12,399 bases of DNA. Source: an uncultured Eubacterium sp. (GTDB taxonomy: Bacteria > Bacillota > Clostridia > Peptostreptococcales > Anaerovoracaceae). A model generated the notes under the pieces. That model was not told the origin of the DNA. It saw only the letters and a list, made by a program, of their open reading frames with translations, and ran no database searches. The stretch is from NCBI GenBank assembly GCA_900543485.1, contig UQRM01000048.1:1-12399 (forward strand), given 5' to 3'. Position 1 is the first letter of the stretch; the number at the start of each line of letters is the position of its first letter. Positions 1 through 7,619 of this stretch are shown in pieces. The position numbers and the translations under genes are program-made.

Positions 1-38
1 ATCCTCCTATGGTTGATTTAATTTTACCATAGAAGGAT
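1..38. repeat. 13-bp imperfect inverted repeat, possible operator
   Basis: The arms at 1-13 and 26-38 are complementary except for one mismatch. The core is CTATGGT, 12 bases, then ACCATAG. On the minus strand the dyad covers the -35/-10 spacer, the -10 box, the presumed transcription start and the ribosome binding site of the gene beginning just left of the window. A dyad placed this way is typical of a repressor or activator operator. In RNA it could also fold as a hairpin that hides the ribosome binding site. I do not recognise the regulator family. Confidence 0.55.
3..8 (-). promoter_or_regulatory. Ribosome binding site of the next gene (off window)
   Basis: A perfect AGGAGG on the minus strand sits 2 bases from the window edge. 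With normal spacing the start codon would be a few bases beyond position 1. Confidence 0.6.
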
Positions 39-48
39 TTTGCTTCAA
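21..48 (-). promoter_or_regulatory. Sigma-A-like promoter for a gene off the left edge
   Basis: On the minus strand there is a -35 box TTGAAG (43-48), a 16-base spacer, and a -10 box TAAAAT (21-26) preceded by TGG, which makes an extended -10 (TGnTAAAAT). The downstream AGGAGG supports it. It drives a leftward gene whose coding part is entirely outside the window, so this gene is not part of the ahcY operon. Confidence 0.6.
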
Positions 49-140
49 CTTTTTACAGACTTTTTTTCATACTCTCGACAGGACAAAAGAAAGGATAGGA
101 ATGCTGATAGTGTAAAAAGCACACCTCATAAGAATGAGAA

Positions 141-184
141 ACAGCGTGCCGGATTTCGCTCGTTTTTGAAATCCGGCACGCTGT
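141..184 (-). terminator. Terminator-like hairpin after ahcY
   Basis: The arms 141-156 and 169-184 form a perfect 16-bp stem (ACAGCGTGCCGGATTT and its complement) with a 12-base loop, 17 bases past the ahcY stop codon. The T-tract after it on the minus strand is short and interrupted (TTTCTC). It is followed by a small CTCAT/ATGAG hairpin and a TTTTT run at 115-119. It marks the end of the cdaA-ahcY operon. Termination may be incomplete, or the hairpin may mainly protect the 3' end. Confidence 0.7.
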
Positions 185-201
185 ACCATTTTACAAAGAC
201 C

Positions 202-1452
202 TCACACCTTCCAGCTATCCAGATATTCCCTCTGTTCCTCCGTCAGGCTGTCTATCTCGATGCCCCATGCCTCCAGCCGTTTTCTGGCTATCACATCATC
301 TATCTCATCCGATACATCCACGACTCTGTTTCCCAGAGTTCCATGATTATCTTTTATATACAGAGCCGACATGGCCTGAACGGCAAAACTGAGATCCATG
401 ATCTCCGCAGGGTGTCCGTCAGCTGCCGCGATATTGACCAGCTTTCCTTCTCCTATCACATTGACTGTTCTGCCGCCAGGCAAAGCATATCCCATGATGT
501 TGCTTCTGGTCTCTATCTTTGACAGAGCGGCCTCCTCCAGTCCTGCCATATCTATCTCAACATTGAAATGTCCGGCGTTGGCCAGTATAGCTCTGTTTTT
601 CATCTTCATCATATGATCGACGGTTATGGTATGCTTGCATCCTGTGGCCGTGACAAAGATATCGCCTAACGGAGCCGCCTTATCCATCGTCATCACATCA
701 TGACCATCCATCTTGGCTTCCATGGCTTTGACAGGATCTATCTCAGTGACGATGACCTGAGCTCCCAGCGCTGCTGCCCTCATGGCTATTCCTCTGCCGC
801 ACCATCCGTACCCGACTACGACCACAGTCTTAGACGCGACAATGAGATTGGTGTTCCTCATGATGCTGTCCCACACCGACTGGCCCGTACCGTAGCGATT
901 ATCGAAAAGATGCTTACATTTAGCATCATTGACAGCTACCATCGGAAACCTTAGGACTCCTTCCCGTTCCATAGCCTTGAGCCGTATGACCCCTGTAGTC
1001 GTCTCTTCACAGCCGCCCAAGACTTCGCTCATCAAATCAGGCCGCTTTTCGTGGAGCATCCCAACCAAATCACCTCCATCATCGATAATGATGTTGGGTC
1101 TGTGTTCCAGACACATTTCGATATGCCTCATATATTCCTCATCGGTAGCACCGTGGTATGCAAACACCTTCAATCCTCTGTCCGCCAGCGCAGCGGCTAC
1201 ATCATCCTGAGTGGAGAGACTGTTGCTTCCTGTCACAGACATCTGAGCGCCGCCTTCCGCCAGCACCAGGCAGAGATACGCCGTCTTGGCCTCCAGATGG
1301 ACTGACAAGCTTATCTTCATGCCGTCGAAGGGCTTATCTTTCCTGAACTCTTCCTCCAGTGCCGACAGGAGCGGCATGTTATTTTTCACCCATTCTATCT
1401 TCCTGTGGCCCGAAGGCGCCAGTGATATATCTCTGATATCATAATCCTTCAT
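202..1452 (-). CDS. ahcY: Adenosylhomocysteinase family protein (possibly S-inosylhomocysteine hydrolase)
   Basis: The product is a 416-residue NAD-dependent hydrolase of the AhcY family, which splits S-adenosylhomocysteine into homocysteine and a nucleoside and so clears the by-product of SAM methylation. The visible motifs are STQDD (80-84), DDGGD (124-128), CEETTTG (148-154), NDAKCKHLFDN (175-185, with the catalytic Lys180 and Asp184), the Rossmann motif GYGWCG (214-219), NAGHF (292-296) and DGHP (345-348). It lacks the ~40-residue insert of many bacterial enzymes. It ends in YLDSWKV and so lacks the KPDHYRY tail whose Lys and Tyr contact NAD of the neighbouring subunit in the human enzyme. 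This is the archaeal/Thermotoga type. At the position of human Glu59 (adenine contact) it has Lys56 (HLEAKTA, 52-58), so the true substrate may carry hypoxanthine. It is the last gene of the operon, 35 bases after glmS. Its ribosome binding site is weak, and a small hairpin (1453-1465) abuts the start codon. Confidence 0.9.
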   Translation of the reverse strand: MKDYDIRDISLAPSGHRKIEWVKNNMPLLSALEEEFRKDKPFDGMKISLSVHLEAKTAYLCLVLAEGGAQMSVTGSNSLSTQDDVAAALADRGLKVFAYHGATDEEYMRHIEMCLEHRPNIIIDDGGDLVGMLHEKRPDLMSEVLGGCEETTTGVIRLKAMEREGVLRFPMVAVNDAKCKHLFDNRYGTGQSVWDSIMRNTNLIVASKTVVVVGYGWCGRGIAMRAAALGAQVIVTEIDPVKAMEAKMDGHDVMTMDKAAPLGDIFVTATGCKHTITVDHMMKMKNRAILANAGHFNVEIDMAGLEEAALSKIETRSNIMGYALPGGRTVNVIGEGKLVNIAAADGHPAEIMDLSFAVQAMSALYIKDNHGTLGNRVVDVSDEIDDVIARKRLEAWGIEIDSLTEEQREYLDSWKV

Positions 1453-1487
1453 ATGGACGTTCCATTCCCTTTCATGCTCCCGGACGC

Positions 1488-3317
1488 TTATTCAACCGTG
1501 ACCGATTTTGCCAGATTTTTCGGCTTATCGATATTGCATCCGCGTTCCTTCGCCACATAATACGCGAAAATCTGCAACGGTATGACTGCCAGCACAGGCG
1601 ATACTTCATCGATGCAGTACGGGATATATATAACTTCGTCTGCTACCGATTCTATTTCAGTCTTTCCTTCCTTTGCCACTCCTATGACTCTGGCGCCCCT
1701 GGCTTTTATCTCCTCCACGTTGGAAACCATCTTCTCATAGAGAAAATCCTGAGTAGCCAGAGCGAATACCAGCGTTTCCTCTTCCATCAGCGCGATAGTC
1801 CCATGTTTCAGTTCTCCTGCCGCGATAGCAAAGGAGTTGATATATGAGATCTCCTTCAACTTGAGAGAACCTTCATAGGACACACCTGAATCCAGACCTC
1901 TTCCAATGAAGAACACCTGCTCACGTCTGTAATATCTCTTTGCCAGCGCCGCAATGGAATTTTCCTTTTCCAGCAGCTTTTCCACTTTGTCAGGCAGAGC
2001 TTTCAGTTCATCCAAAATCTTGCCGTAATAATCTTTTTCGATAGTCCCTTTGGTGCTCCCCATGTAGAGACCTATCAGATACATACAGATCAGCTGAGTC
2101 GTATACGCCTTGGTCGACGCCACCGCGATCTCCGGTCCTGCCCAGGTGTAGAAGACATCGTCCGATTCACGTGCCACGGAGCTTCCTACCACGTTGACCA
2201 CAGACAGGATGCGTGCTCCCTTTCTTTTGGCTTCCCTGAGAGCCGCCAGAGTATCGAGAGTTTCTCCTGACTGACTGATGGCGATGAACAGCGTCTTTTC
2301 ATCCACAAACGGATCCCTGTACCTGAACTCTGACGCCACATCTACTTCCACAGGTATCTTCGCCATTTTTTCGATCACCATCTTGCCTACCAGACCGGCA
2401 TGATAAGCTGTTCCACAGGCCACGATATAGACCTTGTTGAATCCTTCTATATCCTCTTTTGTCATGGAGATACCATCCAGGTTGATGCTCCCGTCATCAT
2501 TGAGACGTCTTGTCAGCGTTTCATAGATCCCCTTCGGCTGCTCATGTATCTCCTTCAGCATAAAATGCTCATATCCTTCTTTTTCCGCAGCGTCAGCATC
2601 CCAGGTGACATGGAAGACGTCTCTCTTCACCTTCTTTCCTTCGCCGTTATATATAGTAATGTCATCCTTAGTCAGAACCACTGTCTCGTTATTCTCGATA
2701 AGGTATACTTCTCTGACGTACTTGAGCAGAGCAGGTATGTCGGAAGCGATGAAATTGAAGCCTTTACCGATACCGGCCACCAGCGGAGCATCCTTCCTCA
2801 CAGCTACGATCTTGTCAGGCTCCGCAGCCGCTATGGCGCATACAGCATATGCTCCCCTCATCTGAGCCACAGCTTTGTTAACGGCCTGCAGCAGATCTCC
2901 CTCATAAAATACACCTATGAGATGAGCGATGACTTCTGAATCCGTATCAGATTTGAAAGTCACATGCTTCTCCGCGGCAAGCCATTCTTTCAGCTCCTGA
3001 TAATTTTCTATTATGCCGTTATGTACTATAGCTATGGTATTGTCCTCATTAGCATGAGGATGAGCGTTCACATCGGACGGAACCCCATGAGTAGCCCATC
3101 TGGTATGTCCGATACCCATGGAGCTGTCAAAATCCGGATCGCCTATTATCTTTTCCAGATTCCTGATCTCCCCCACATGCTTTCTTATCTCGATCTTACC
3201 GTTTATCGGCAACGCGATGCCTGCCGAGTCATATCCTCTGTATTCCAGCCGCTTCAGTCCGTCTATTATCTTCTCTTTGGCGTGATCCTTTCCTACGAAT
3301 CCCACTATTCCACACAT
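1488..3317 (-). CDS. glmS: Glutamine--fructose-6-phosphate aminotransferase (isomerizing)
   Basis: The product is a 609-residue cytoplasmic enzyme that makes glucosamine-6-phosphate from fructose-6-phosphate and glutamine, the first committed step toward UDP-GlcNAc for peptidoglycan. It starts MCGIVGFVG, and Cys2, exposed after Met removal, is the glutaminase nucleophile. The class II amidotransferase domain (about 1-220) includes GHTRWATHG and HNGIIENY. Two SIS domains follow, with GTAYHAG, ISQSGETLDTLAAL, EGSLKLKEISYI and the C-terminal KNLAKSVTVE that closes over the sugar site. The length is typical. The start is fixed by AAGGAGG just upstream. The 11-base gap to glmM leaves no room for the glmS ribozyme that controls this gene in many Bacilli and Clostridia, so control must come from the operon promoter or from protein-level feedback. 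Confidence 0.97.
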   Translation of the reverse strand: MCGIVGFVGKDHAKEKIIDGLKRLEYRGYDSAGIALPINGKIEIRKHVGEIRNLEKIIGDPDFDSSMGIGHTRWATHGVPSDVNAHPHANEDNTIAIVHNGIIENYQELKEWLAAEKHVTFKSDTDSEVIAHLIGVFYEGDLLQAVNKAVAQMRGAYAVCAIAAAEPDKIVAVRKDAPLVAGIGKGFNFIASDIPALLKYVREVYLIENNETVVLTKDDITIYNGEGKKVKRDVFHVTWDADAAEKEGYEHFMLKEIHEQPKGIYETLTRRLNDDGSINLDGISMTKEDIEGFNKVYIVACGTAYHAGLVGKMVIEKMAKIPVEVDVASEFRYRDPFVDEKTLFIAISQSGETLDTLAALREAKRKGARILSVVNVVGSSVARESDDVFYTWAGPEIAVASTKAYTTQLICMYLIGLYMGSTKGTIEKDYYGKILDELKALPDKVEKLLEKENSIAALAKRYYRREQVFFIGRGLDSGVSYEGSLKLKEISYINSFAIAAGELKHGTIALMEEETLVFALATQDFLYEKMVSNVEEIKARGARVIGVAKEGKTEIESVADEVIYIPYCIDEVSPVLAVIPLQIFAYYVAKERGCNIDKPKNLAKSVTVE

Positions 3318-3328
3318 ACTTTTCCTCC

Positions 3329-4678
3329 TTATCCAAACCTCTCCGTCAACAGGTCAGCCAGCTCCTCAGCCAGCTTCGTTATGTGAGCAACGTCCTGGCC
3401 CTCAAGCATCACCCTGACGAGAGGTTCCGTACCTGACGGCCTTATGAGAAGCCTTCCGCTCCCCGCTACGGCTCTTTCCACATCCTCTATGGCAGCCTTT
3501 ATATCGCCGTCTTCCATAAATCTTTCCTTGTTTTCATTTTTCACCTTGGCATTCCTGAGTACCTGAGGGAATATCTCGATCTCATCGGAAAGCTCCGACG
3601 GTTTCTTCCCTGATCTGATAACAGCCTGGACCAGCTGCAGAGATGACAGTATCCCATCTCCAGTCGTCGTATGATTCAGGAATATTATATGTCCTGACTG
3701 TTCACCGCCGATTTTACTGCCCGTCTTAAGCATGCTTTCCAGCACATATCTGTCGCCGACAGATGTGACCTCTACGCTGCAGCCCATATTTTCCATATAT
3801 TTATGGAAGCCCAGGTTACTCATCACCGTTGCTGTTACGATATCGTCATCGAGACTGCCCGCTTCTTTCATCATCTTAGCGCATATACATATCAGTTTGT
3901 CCCCATCTATTATCCTTCCCTGTTCATCCACCGCGATGAGTCTGTCCGCGTCTCCGTCGTACGCCAGGCCCAGCAGTGCGCCCTGCTTCACCACTTCCCT
4001 CTGCAGCTTTTCAGGATGAGTAGAACCGAATCCATCATTGATATTAGTGCCGTCAGGTTTATTGCCAATGATCGTTATCTCTGCTCCCAGTTCCGAATAT
4101 ACCTTTTCCGCCACCTTATAGGCTGCCCCATTGGCACAGTCCAGCACCAGTTTGATCCCCTTTATATCTGTGTCTATGGTGGACTTGAGAAAATCCGCAT
4201 ATTTCGACACCGACTCATCATCAGCCTCAAGACTCCTTCCCAGCATATCGCCGGTGATATGGCTGTTTACATCGATGTTTCTAAGAATTATGTCCTCTAT
4301 CTCGTCTTCAATGCGATCATCCAGTTTAAAGCCGTCTCCGTTGAAGAATTTTATCCCATTGTATTCAAAAGGATTGTGTGACGCTGAGATCACAACTCCC
4401 GCATCAGCCCTGTACGCCTTCACCAAATAAGCTATCGCCGGTGTAGGCAGTACTCCTACCTTTATCACATTGCCTCCGACTGCCAGTATACCAGCGCTGA
4501 GCGCGTCCTCCAACATATCTCCCGAAAGCCTGGTATCCTTCCCTATCAGAAAAACAGGCCTGCTGCTGTCGCGACTCAATACATGGGCACCGGCCTTTCC
4601 CAGCTTGAAGGCCAGCTCAGGCGTGAGCTCGGAGTTGGCCACTCCTCTGACGCCGTCTGTTCCAAACAATCTTCCCAT
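3329..4678 (-). CDS. glmM: Phosphoglucosamine mutase
   Basis: The 449-residue product interconverts glucosamine-6-phosphate and glucosamine-1-phosphate, the step after GlmS. It begins MGRLFGTDGVRG, the family's standard start. The catalytic phosphoserine is Ser100 in ISASHNP, the metal loop is DGDADR (241-246), and the phosphate-binding loop RPSGTEP starts at 413. I chose ATG 4678 over a GTG 18 bases upstream (4696) because GAGGAG lies 6 bases before the ATG and family members begin here. In other Firmicutes GlmM binds CdaA and inhibits it, so placing it directly after cdaA-cdaR in one operon fits a regulatory complex. The gap to cdaR is 26 bases. Confidence 0.96.
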   Translation of the reverse strand: MGRLFGTDGVRGVANSELTPELAFKLGKAGAHVLSRDSSRPVFLIGKDTRLSGDMLEDALSAGILAVGGNVIKVGVLPTPAIAYLVKAYRADAGVVISASHNPFEYNGIKFFNGDGFKLDDRIEDEIEDIILRNIDVNSHITGDMLGRSLEADDESVSKYADFLKSTIDTDIKGIKLVLDCANGAAYKVAEKVYSELGAEITIIGNKPDGTNINDGFGSTHPEKLQREVVKQGALLGLAYDGDADRLIAVDEQGRIIDGDKLICICAKMMKEAGSLDDDIVTATVMSNLGFHKYMENMGCSVEVTSVGDRYVLESMLKTGSKIGGEQSGHIIFLNHTTTGDGILSSLQLVQAVIRSGKKPSELSDEIEIFPQVLRNAKVKNENKERFMEDGDIKAAIEDVERAVAGSGRLLIRPSGTEPLVRVMLEGQDVAHITKLAEELADLLTERFG

Positions 4679-4704
4679 AACATTCTCCTCATTCACTTTA
4701 TCAT

Positions 4705-5640
4705 CTATTCCACCGTCTTCAGTGTGACTCTCACTGACGGTGTATCTTCCTCATCGTATAAATATATGCCATACGGCAGCTCCAGATTCACATCTATTCT
4801 GTGATCTTTAGTATCGTTTATCTCGCTCATGTCCACTGTTCCGCTCACAGACTCTATTCCTTCTACAGCATCAGCCGTCCCCACTATCTTCACCGTTTCG
4901 GATGAAGGAGAACCGTCGACTTCAAATCCATCGGCTACATTTTCAATGCTGACATCGACATCCACTGTCTTCACTTTGAAGAGCTGTATATCCACACTTA
5001 TATCCTCACCATTCTGTATGGTGACATTCTCCACCTGCTCGCCATCTTCATCTACGGCCATCAGACTGACGGTAGCGCGACTGCTGTGCTCCGCCGATAT
5101 GTTAGCTGCGGAAACCACTCCTCTCACTTCCTTCACCTTATCCACCAGGCTCTCCGCTCCTGATACGGTCACATTTTCATATGCCGACGAAACTATCCAC
5201 GGAACGCTGTCATCGTCTGCAGGGGAATCGTCAAATTCCACAGCGAGAGGTTTTTCCTCCTCCACTATTTCTTCCACATCGAAGGTCATATATTCCTTCG
5301 ACATGCTGTCTACAGTTATGCCGTCCGGGACATTTATCACTATCTCCCCCCGGTTCCTGCCTTTTTCGCAACCGGAGACATCCACATAGGCAGTCAGTCC
5401 CGTCTTTCTCACGGCATTTATATCCGAACGGGCACCCTGTATTTTTACAGTCAGTTCAGTCGAGTCGTTCATCACAGCCGCCAGCCCTCGCTCAGCCAGC
5501 ACGTCTTCGTTGGCAAAGCTTATGGAAATATCGCTGATCTTATCAGTCTTCTGAGGATCGACTTCCACCATTACATACATCCACAGCAGGACGGCAGCTA
5601 CGAGGGAAAAAACTTTGAGAAATGTCTTATTGTTCAGCAT
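4705..5640 (-). CDS. cdaR: CdaR, YbbR-domain regulator of diadenylate cyclase
   Basis: The 311-residue product has one N-terminal membrane anchor (about residues 8-27, FSLVAAVLLWMYVMVEV). The rest is an extracytoplasmic beta-rich region that I read as about three YbbR repeats (roughly 35-120, 125-215 and 220-310). The repeats are rich in Asp, Glu, Val and Ser, as expected of exported YbbR domains. Bacillus CdaR is longer, with four repeats. CdaR binds CdaA at the membrane and tunes c-di-AMP output. Its ATG overlaps the end of cdaA by 14 bases, which suggests translational coupling. Sequence conservation in this family is low, so the call rests on topology, repeat pattern and position. Confidence 0.9.
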   Translation of the reverse strand: MLNNKTFLKVFSLVAAVLLWMYVMVEVDPQKTDKISDISISFANEDVLAERGLAAVMNDSTELTVKIQGARSDINAVRKTGLTAYVDVSGCEKGRNRGEIVINVPDGITVDSMSKEYMTFDVEEIVEEEKPLAVEFDDSPADDDSVPWIVSSAYENVTVSGAESLVDKVKEVRGVVSAANISAEHSSRATVSLMAVDEDGEQVENVTIQNGEDISVDIQLFKVKTVDVDVSIENVADGFEVDGSPSSETVKIVGTADAVEGIESVSGTVDMSEINDTKDHRIDVNLELPYGIYLYDEEDTPSVRVTLKTVE

Positions 5641-6481
5641 CCTTCTTCCCCCTTATTTTATTTATCAGCTTCGTTATCAACGACATGGTTCCGCTCATCT
5701 CTCCCGTATTGAGATACATATTGAGGAGCGTCTTCTCCACCGTCTTGATGTCCAGGAATCTCGACAGCTGCCCGTCGCTGGCCATGGAAATTATCCCCGT
5801 TTCCTCAGATACGATTATGACCAGGGCATCCGAATTTTCCGTTATGCCTATCCCGGCTCTGTGGCGCGTTCCCAGCTCCTTGCTTATTGTATTGTTCCTG
5901 GTGAGCGGAAGTACACATCCGGCGGCGTATATGCGACCATCGCGTATTATCACCGCACCGTCGTGAAGAGGTGAGCCCTCGTAAAAGATATTCCCCAAAA
6001 GCTGTTCCGACAGCTGGGCATCCACCACTGTTCCCGTTTCCACGATATCATAGAGTGATGTTTCCCTCTCGAACACTATCAGAGCTCCCACCCTGTCCTT
6101 TGAAAAAGTCTCCAGGGCTTTTATGATATGAGCAGTTATCTGCTTACCCTTTTCCTTATCCATCTGCTTCAGCGGAGCTTTGACTATCTTGCTTCGTCCC
6201 ATGTATTCAAGGGCACGCCTCAGCTCCGGCTGGAAAACCACCAATATGGCTACCGCGCCCAGCATCACGGCGCCGTTGAGCAGCCAGTTTATGGTATGGA
6301 GGTTGAAGAATCCCGACAAAAAAGTCGCAACCACAAGAAGGAGCACGCCTTTCATCAGCTGCTCCGCTCTGGTCTGCTTTATAAGTCCCAGCAGTTTGTA
6401 TATGACAAACGCCACGATTATTATATCTATAACGTCGGTGATACCGACACCGGAAAAAACATTTTCGAAAAAATTTCGCAT
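5627..6481 (-). CDS. cdaA: Diadenylate cyclase CdaA (membrane DAC domain)
   Basis: The 284-residue product condenses two ATP into the second messenger c-di-AMP, which controls potassium and osmolyte uptake and wall homeostasis. Three hydrophobic segments lie in the first ~85 residues (about 15-35, 44-60 and 67-84). They are followed by the DAC domain with LHDGAVI (DGA 174-176) and GTRHRAG (RHR 206-208), both catalytic signatures. I chose ATG 6481 over the in-frame TTG at 6484 because GGGAG sits 7 bases from the ATG but only 4 from the TTG. This is the first gene of the cdaA-cdaR-glmM-glmS-ahcY operon, with its own promoter about 37 bases upstream. Length and topology are normal for the CdaA class. 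Confidence 0.96.
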   Translation of the reverse strand: MRNFFENVFSGVGITDVIDIIIVAFVIYKLLGLIKQTRAEQLMKGVLLLVVATFLSGFFNLHTINWLLNGAVMLGAVAILVVFQPELRRALEYMGRSKIVKAPLKQMDKEKGKQITAHIIKALETFSKDRVGALIVFERETSLYDIVETGTVVDAQLSEQLLGNIFYEGSPLHDGAVIIRDGRIYAAGCVLPLTRNNTISKELGTRHRAGIGITENSDALVIIVSEETGIISMASDGQLSRFLDIKTVEKTLLNMYLNTGEMSGTMSLITKLINKIRGKKDAEQ

Positions 6482-6517
6482 CAATTTGCTCCCAGGTTTT
6501 GTTCAATATATGTTTAT

Positions 6518-6546
6518 ATTCTACAAAAAAGAGGTGTGGTTTTCAA
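6518..6546 (-). promoter_or_regulatory. Sigma-A promoter of the cdaA operon
   Basis: On the minus strand TTGAAA (6541-6546) and TAGAAT (6518-6523) are separated by exactly 17 bases. The predicted start near 6511 gives a 5' leader of only about 30 bases, too short for a riboswitch. The remaining intergenic stretch up to the hpf terminator (6547-6666) shows no gene or strong structure. Confidence 0.75.
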
Positions 6547-6666
6547 TAGGAACGCCCATAAAACACCAATGCTTCACCTAGTTTTTATATTGCATCGCCG
6601 CGCTTTTCCGAATTTTACCCCCCTCATGGCACGCCCAGTCTGACATTTACGCTCATTCCCGCCGGA

Positions 6667-6721
6667 TAAAAAAGAGCTGCCCCTCGGCAGCTTTAGATCT
6701 CGCACCGACGCGGCAGCTCTT
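6667..6721 (-). terminator. Intrinsic terminator of hpf with two alternative stems
   Basis: On the minus strand, a run of six T follows two competing hairpins that share one arm. The inner hairpin pairs AGCTGCC with GGCAGCT (6686-6692 with 6675-6681) across a 4-base loop. The outer one pairs AAGAGCTGCC with GGCAGCTCTT (6712-6721 with 6672-6681) across a 30-base loop. Either stem ends at the T-tract (6667-6673), so termination works in both folds. It separates hpf from the cdaA promoter. Confidence 0.85.
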
Positions 6722-6737
6722 TATCGTCACTTGTGTA

Positions 6738-7262
6738 CTAATATGTCGTTTCCAGAAGACCGTAATCGTTGTCGTTCCTCCTGTATACGACATTTACGGA
6801 GTCTGTCTCCATATTGAGGAATACGAAGAAATTATGAGCCAGCAATTCCATCTGAACGATAGCTTCGTCCACAGTCATCGGGATGAGCTCGAATTTCTTT
6901 CGCTTTACTACGTGGAGTTCCTCAGCCTCTTCTGTTTCAGGCAGCTCGGCAAACATGAAGTCTTTGCTTCCCTTATACTTCTTCTGCAGCTTGCTCTTGA
7001 ACTTGGACATCTGACTGGAAAGCTTGTCTATAACACCATCAAGGGCATCGTAAGGGTCATCCGCTTTCACCTCAGCTCTGAATATGGTTCCTTTGGCATT
7101 TATCGTAGCTTCTACCTTGTATCCGCCTTTTTCCTTTATGGTCATTACATTCCCTGTGATCTCGTTCGAAAAGTACTTATCCAGCTTTTCAAACTTTTTT
7201 TCTATAGTCGCTTTGAGCTTATCGCTCGGGCTATAGTTTTTACCATTGATAATCGTCTTCAT
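6738..7262 (-). CDS. hpf: Long-form ribosome hibernation promoting factor
   Basis: The 174-residue product binds the small ribosomal subunit in the mRNA/tRNA channel and, in the long form, pairs 70S ribosomes into inactive 100S dimers during stasis. The N-terminal S30AE/RaiA domain (about 1-105) starts MKTIINGKNY and has a basic helix rich in Lys (KFKSKLQKKYKG, 88-99). A short acidic linker (106-117) leads to the C-terminal dimerisation domain (about 120-174), with KKFELIPMTVDEAIVQMEL and a conserved-looking YRRNDNDYGLL end. A perfect AGGAGG lies 8 bases before the ATG. It is transcribed alone from an extended -10 promoter, with a strong terminator after it and a structured RNA region upstream. 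Confidence 0.95.
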   Translation of the reverse strand: MKTIINGKNYSPSDKLKATIEKKFEKLDKYFSNEITGNVMTIKEKGGYKVEATINAKGTIFRAEVKADDPYDALDGVIDKLSSQMSKFKSKLQKKYKGSKDFMFAELPETEEAEELHVVKRKKFELIPMTVDEAIVQMELLAHNFFVFLNMETDSVNVVYRRNDNDYGLLETTY

Positions 7263-7307
7263 AATAACAACCTCCTTTAGTAGGCTATCCCATTGATGCT
7301 TTTTTTA

Positions 7308-7316
7308 AGTATACCA
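7308..7316 (-). promoter_or_regulatory. Extended -10 promoter of hpf
   Basis: TGGTATACT on the minus strand matches TGnTATAAT at all but one base. No good -35 box is found at 16-18 bases, as is often true of extended -10 promoters. The predicted start near 7301 gives a leader of ~40 bases containing AAAGGAGG. The segment further upstream (7317-7483) shows no supported gene. Confidence 0.6.
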
Positions 7317-7483
7317 TATATTGGGACTGAACGCATTGTTTTTTTGAATTGTTCACAGAAAAATCTGAAAATATTTCGTAAACATTCACGTCGCCTCCAT
7401 CTTTATTTCGCCGATTTTTACCTGCCGGCAAAAATGATGATGTTCTGTTTACTCCTATTTTTGCAACAGCAACATTTGAATAA

Positions 7484-7514
7484 GAAGAAAAAAGAGCTAC
7501 CATCAGTAACGGCT
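7484..7514 (-). terminator. Possible weak terminator between the structured RNA and hpf
   Basis: On the minus strand AGCC...GGTAGCT (7495-7514) can form an imperfect stem with wobble pairs, followed directly by CTCTTTTTTCTTCTT. It would end a transcript coming from the structured RNA region before the hpf promoter. The stem is poor, so the T-rich run is the main evidence. Confidence 0.4.
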
Positions 7515-7619
7515 TTAGATTTTTCCCTCTCGTTTAATACCGCCCATTCCTGCTCCTTCCCCAAAAAAATATACTGAAAACATGTGATCTCAATGCTTCC
7601 AGCATATGTCCAATTACGG

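Noticed and set aside
6485..6667. Riboswitch (for example c-di-AMP or c-di-GMP type) in the cdaA operon leader
   Set aside because: The promoter lies ~37 bases from the start codon, so the transcribed leader is too short, and no riboswitch consensus was recognised upstream.
7285..7503. Minus-strand open frame of 72 codons upstream of hpf
   Set aside because: It contains the hpf extended -10 promoter, lacks a good ribosome binding site and has low-complexity composition.
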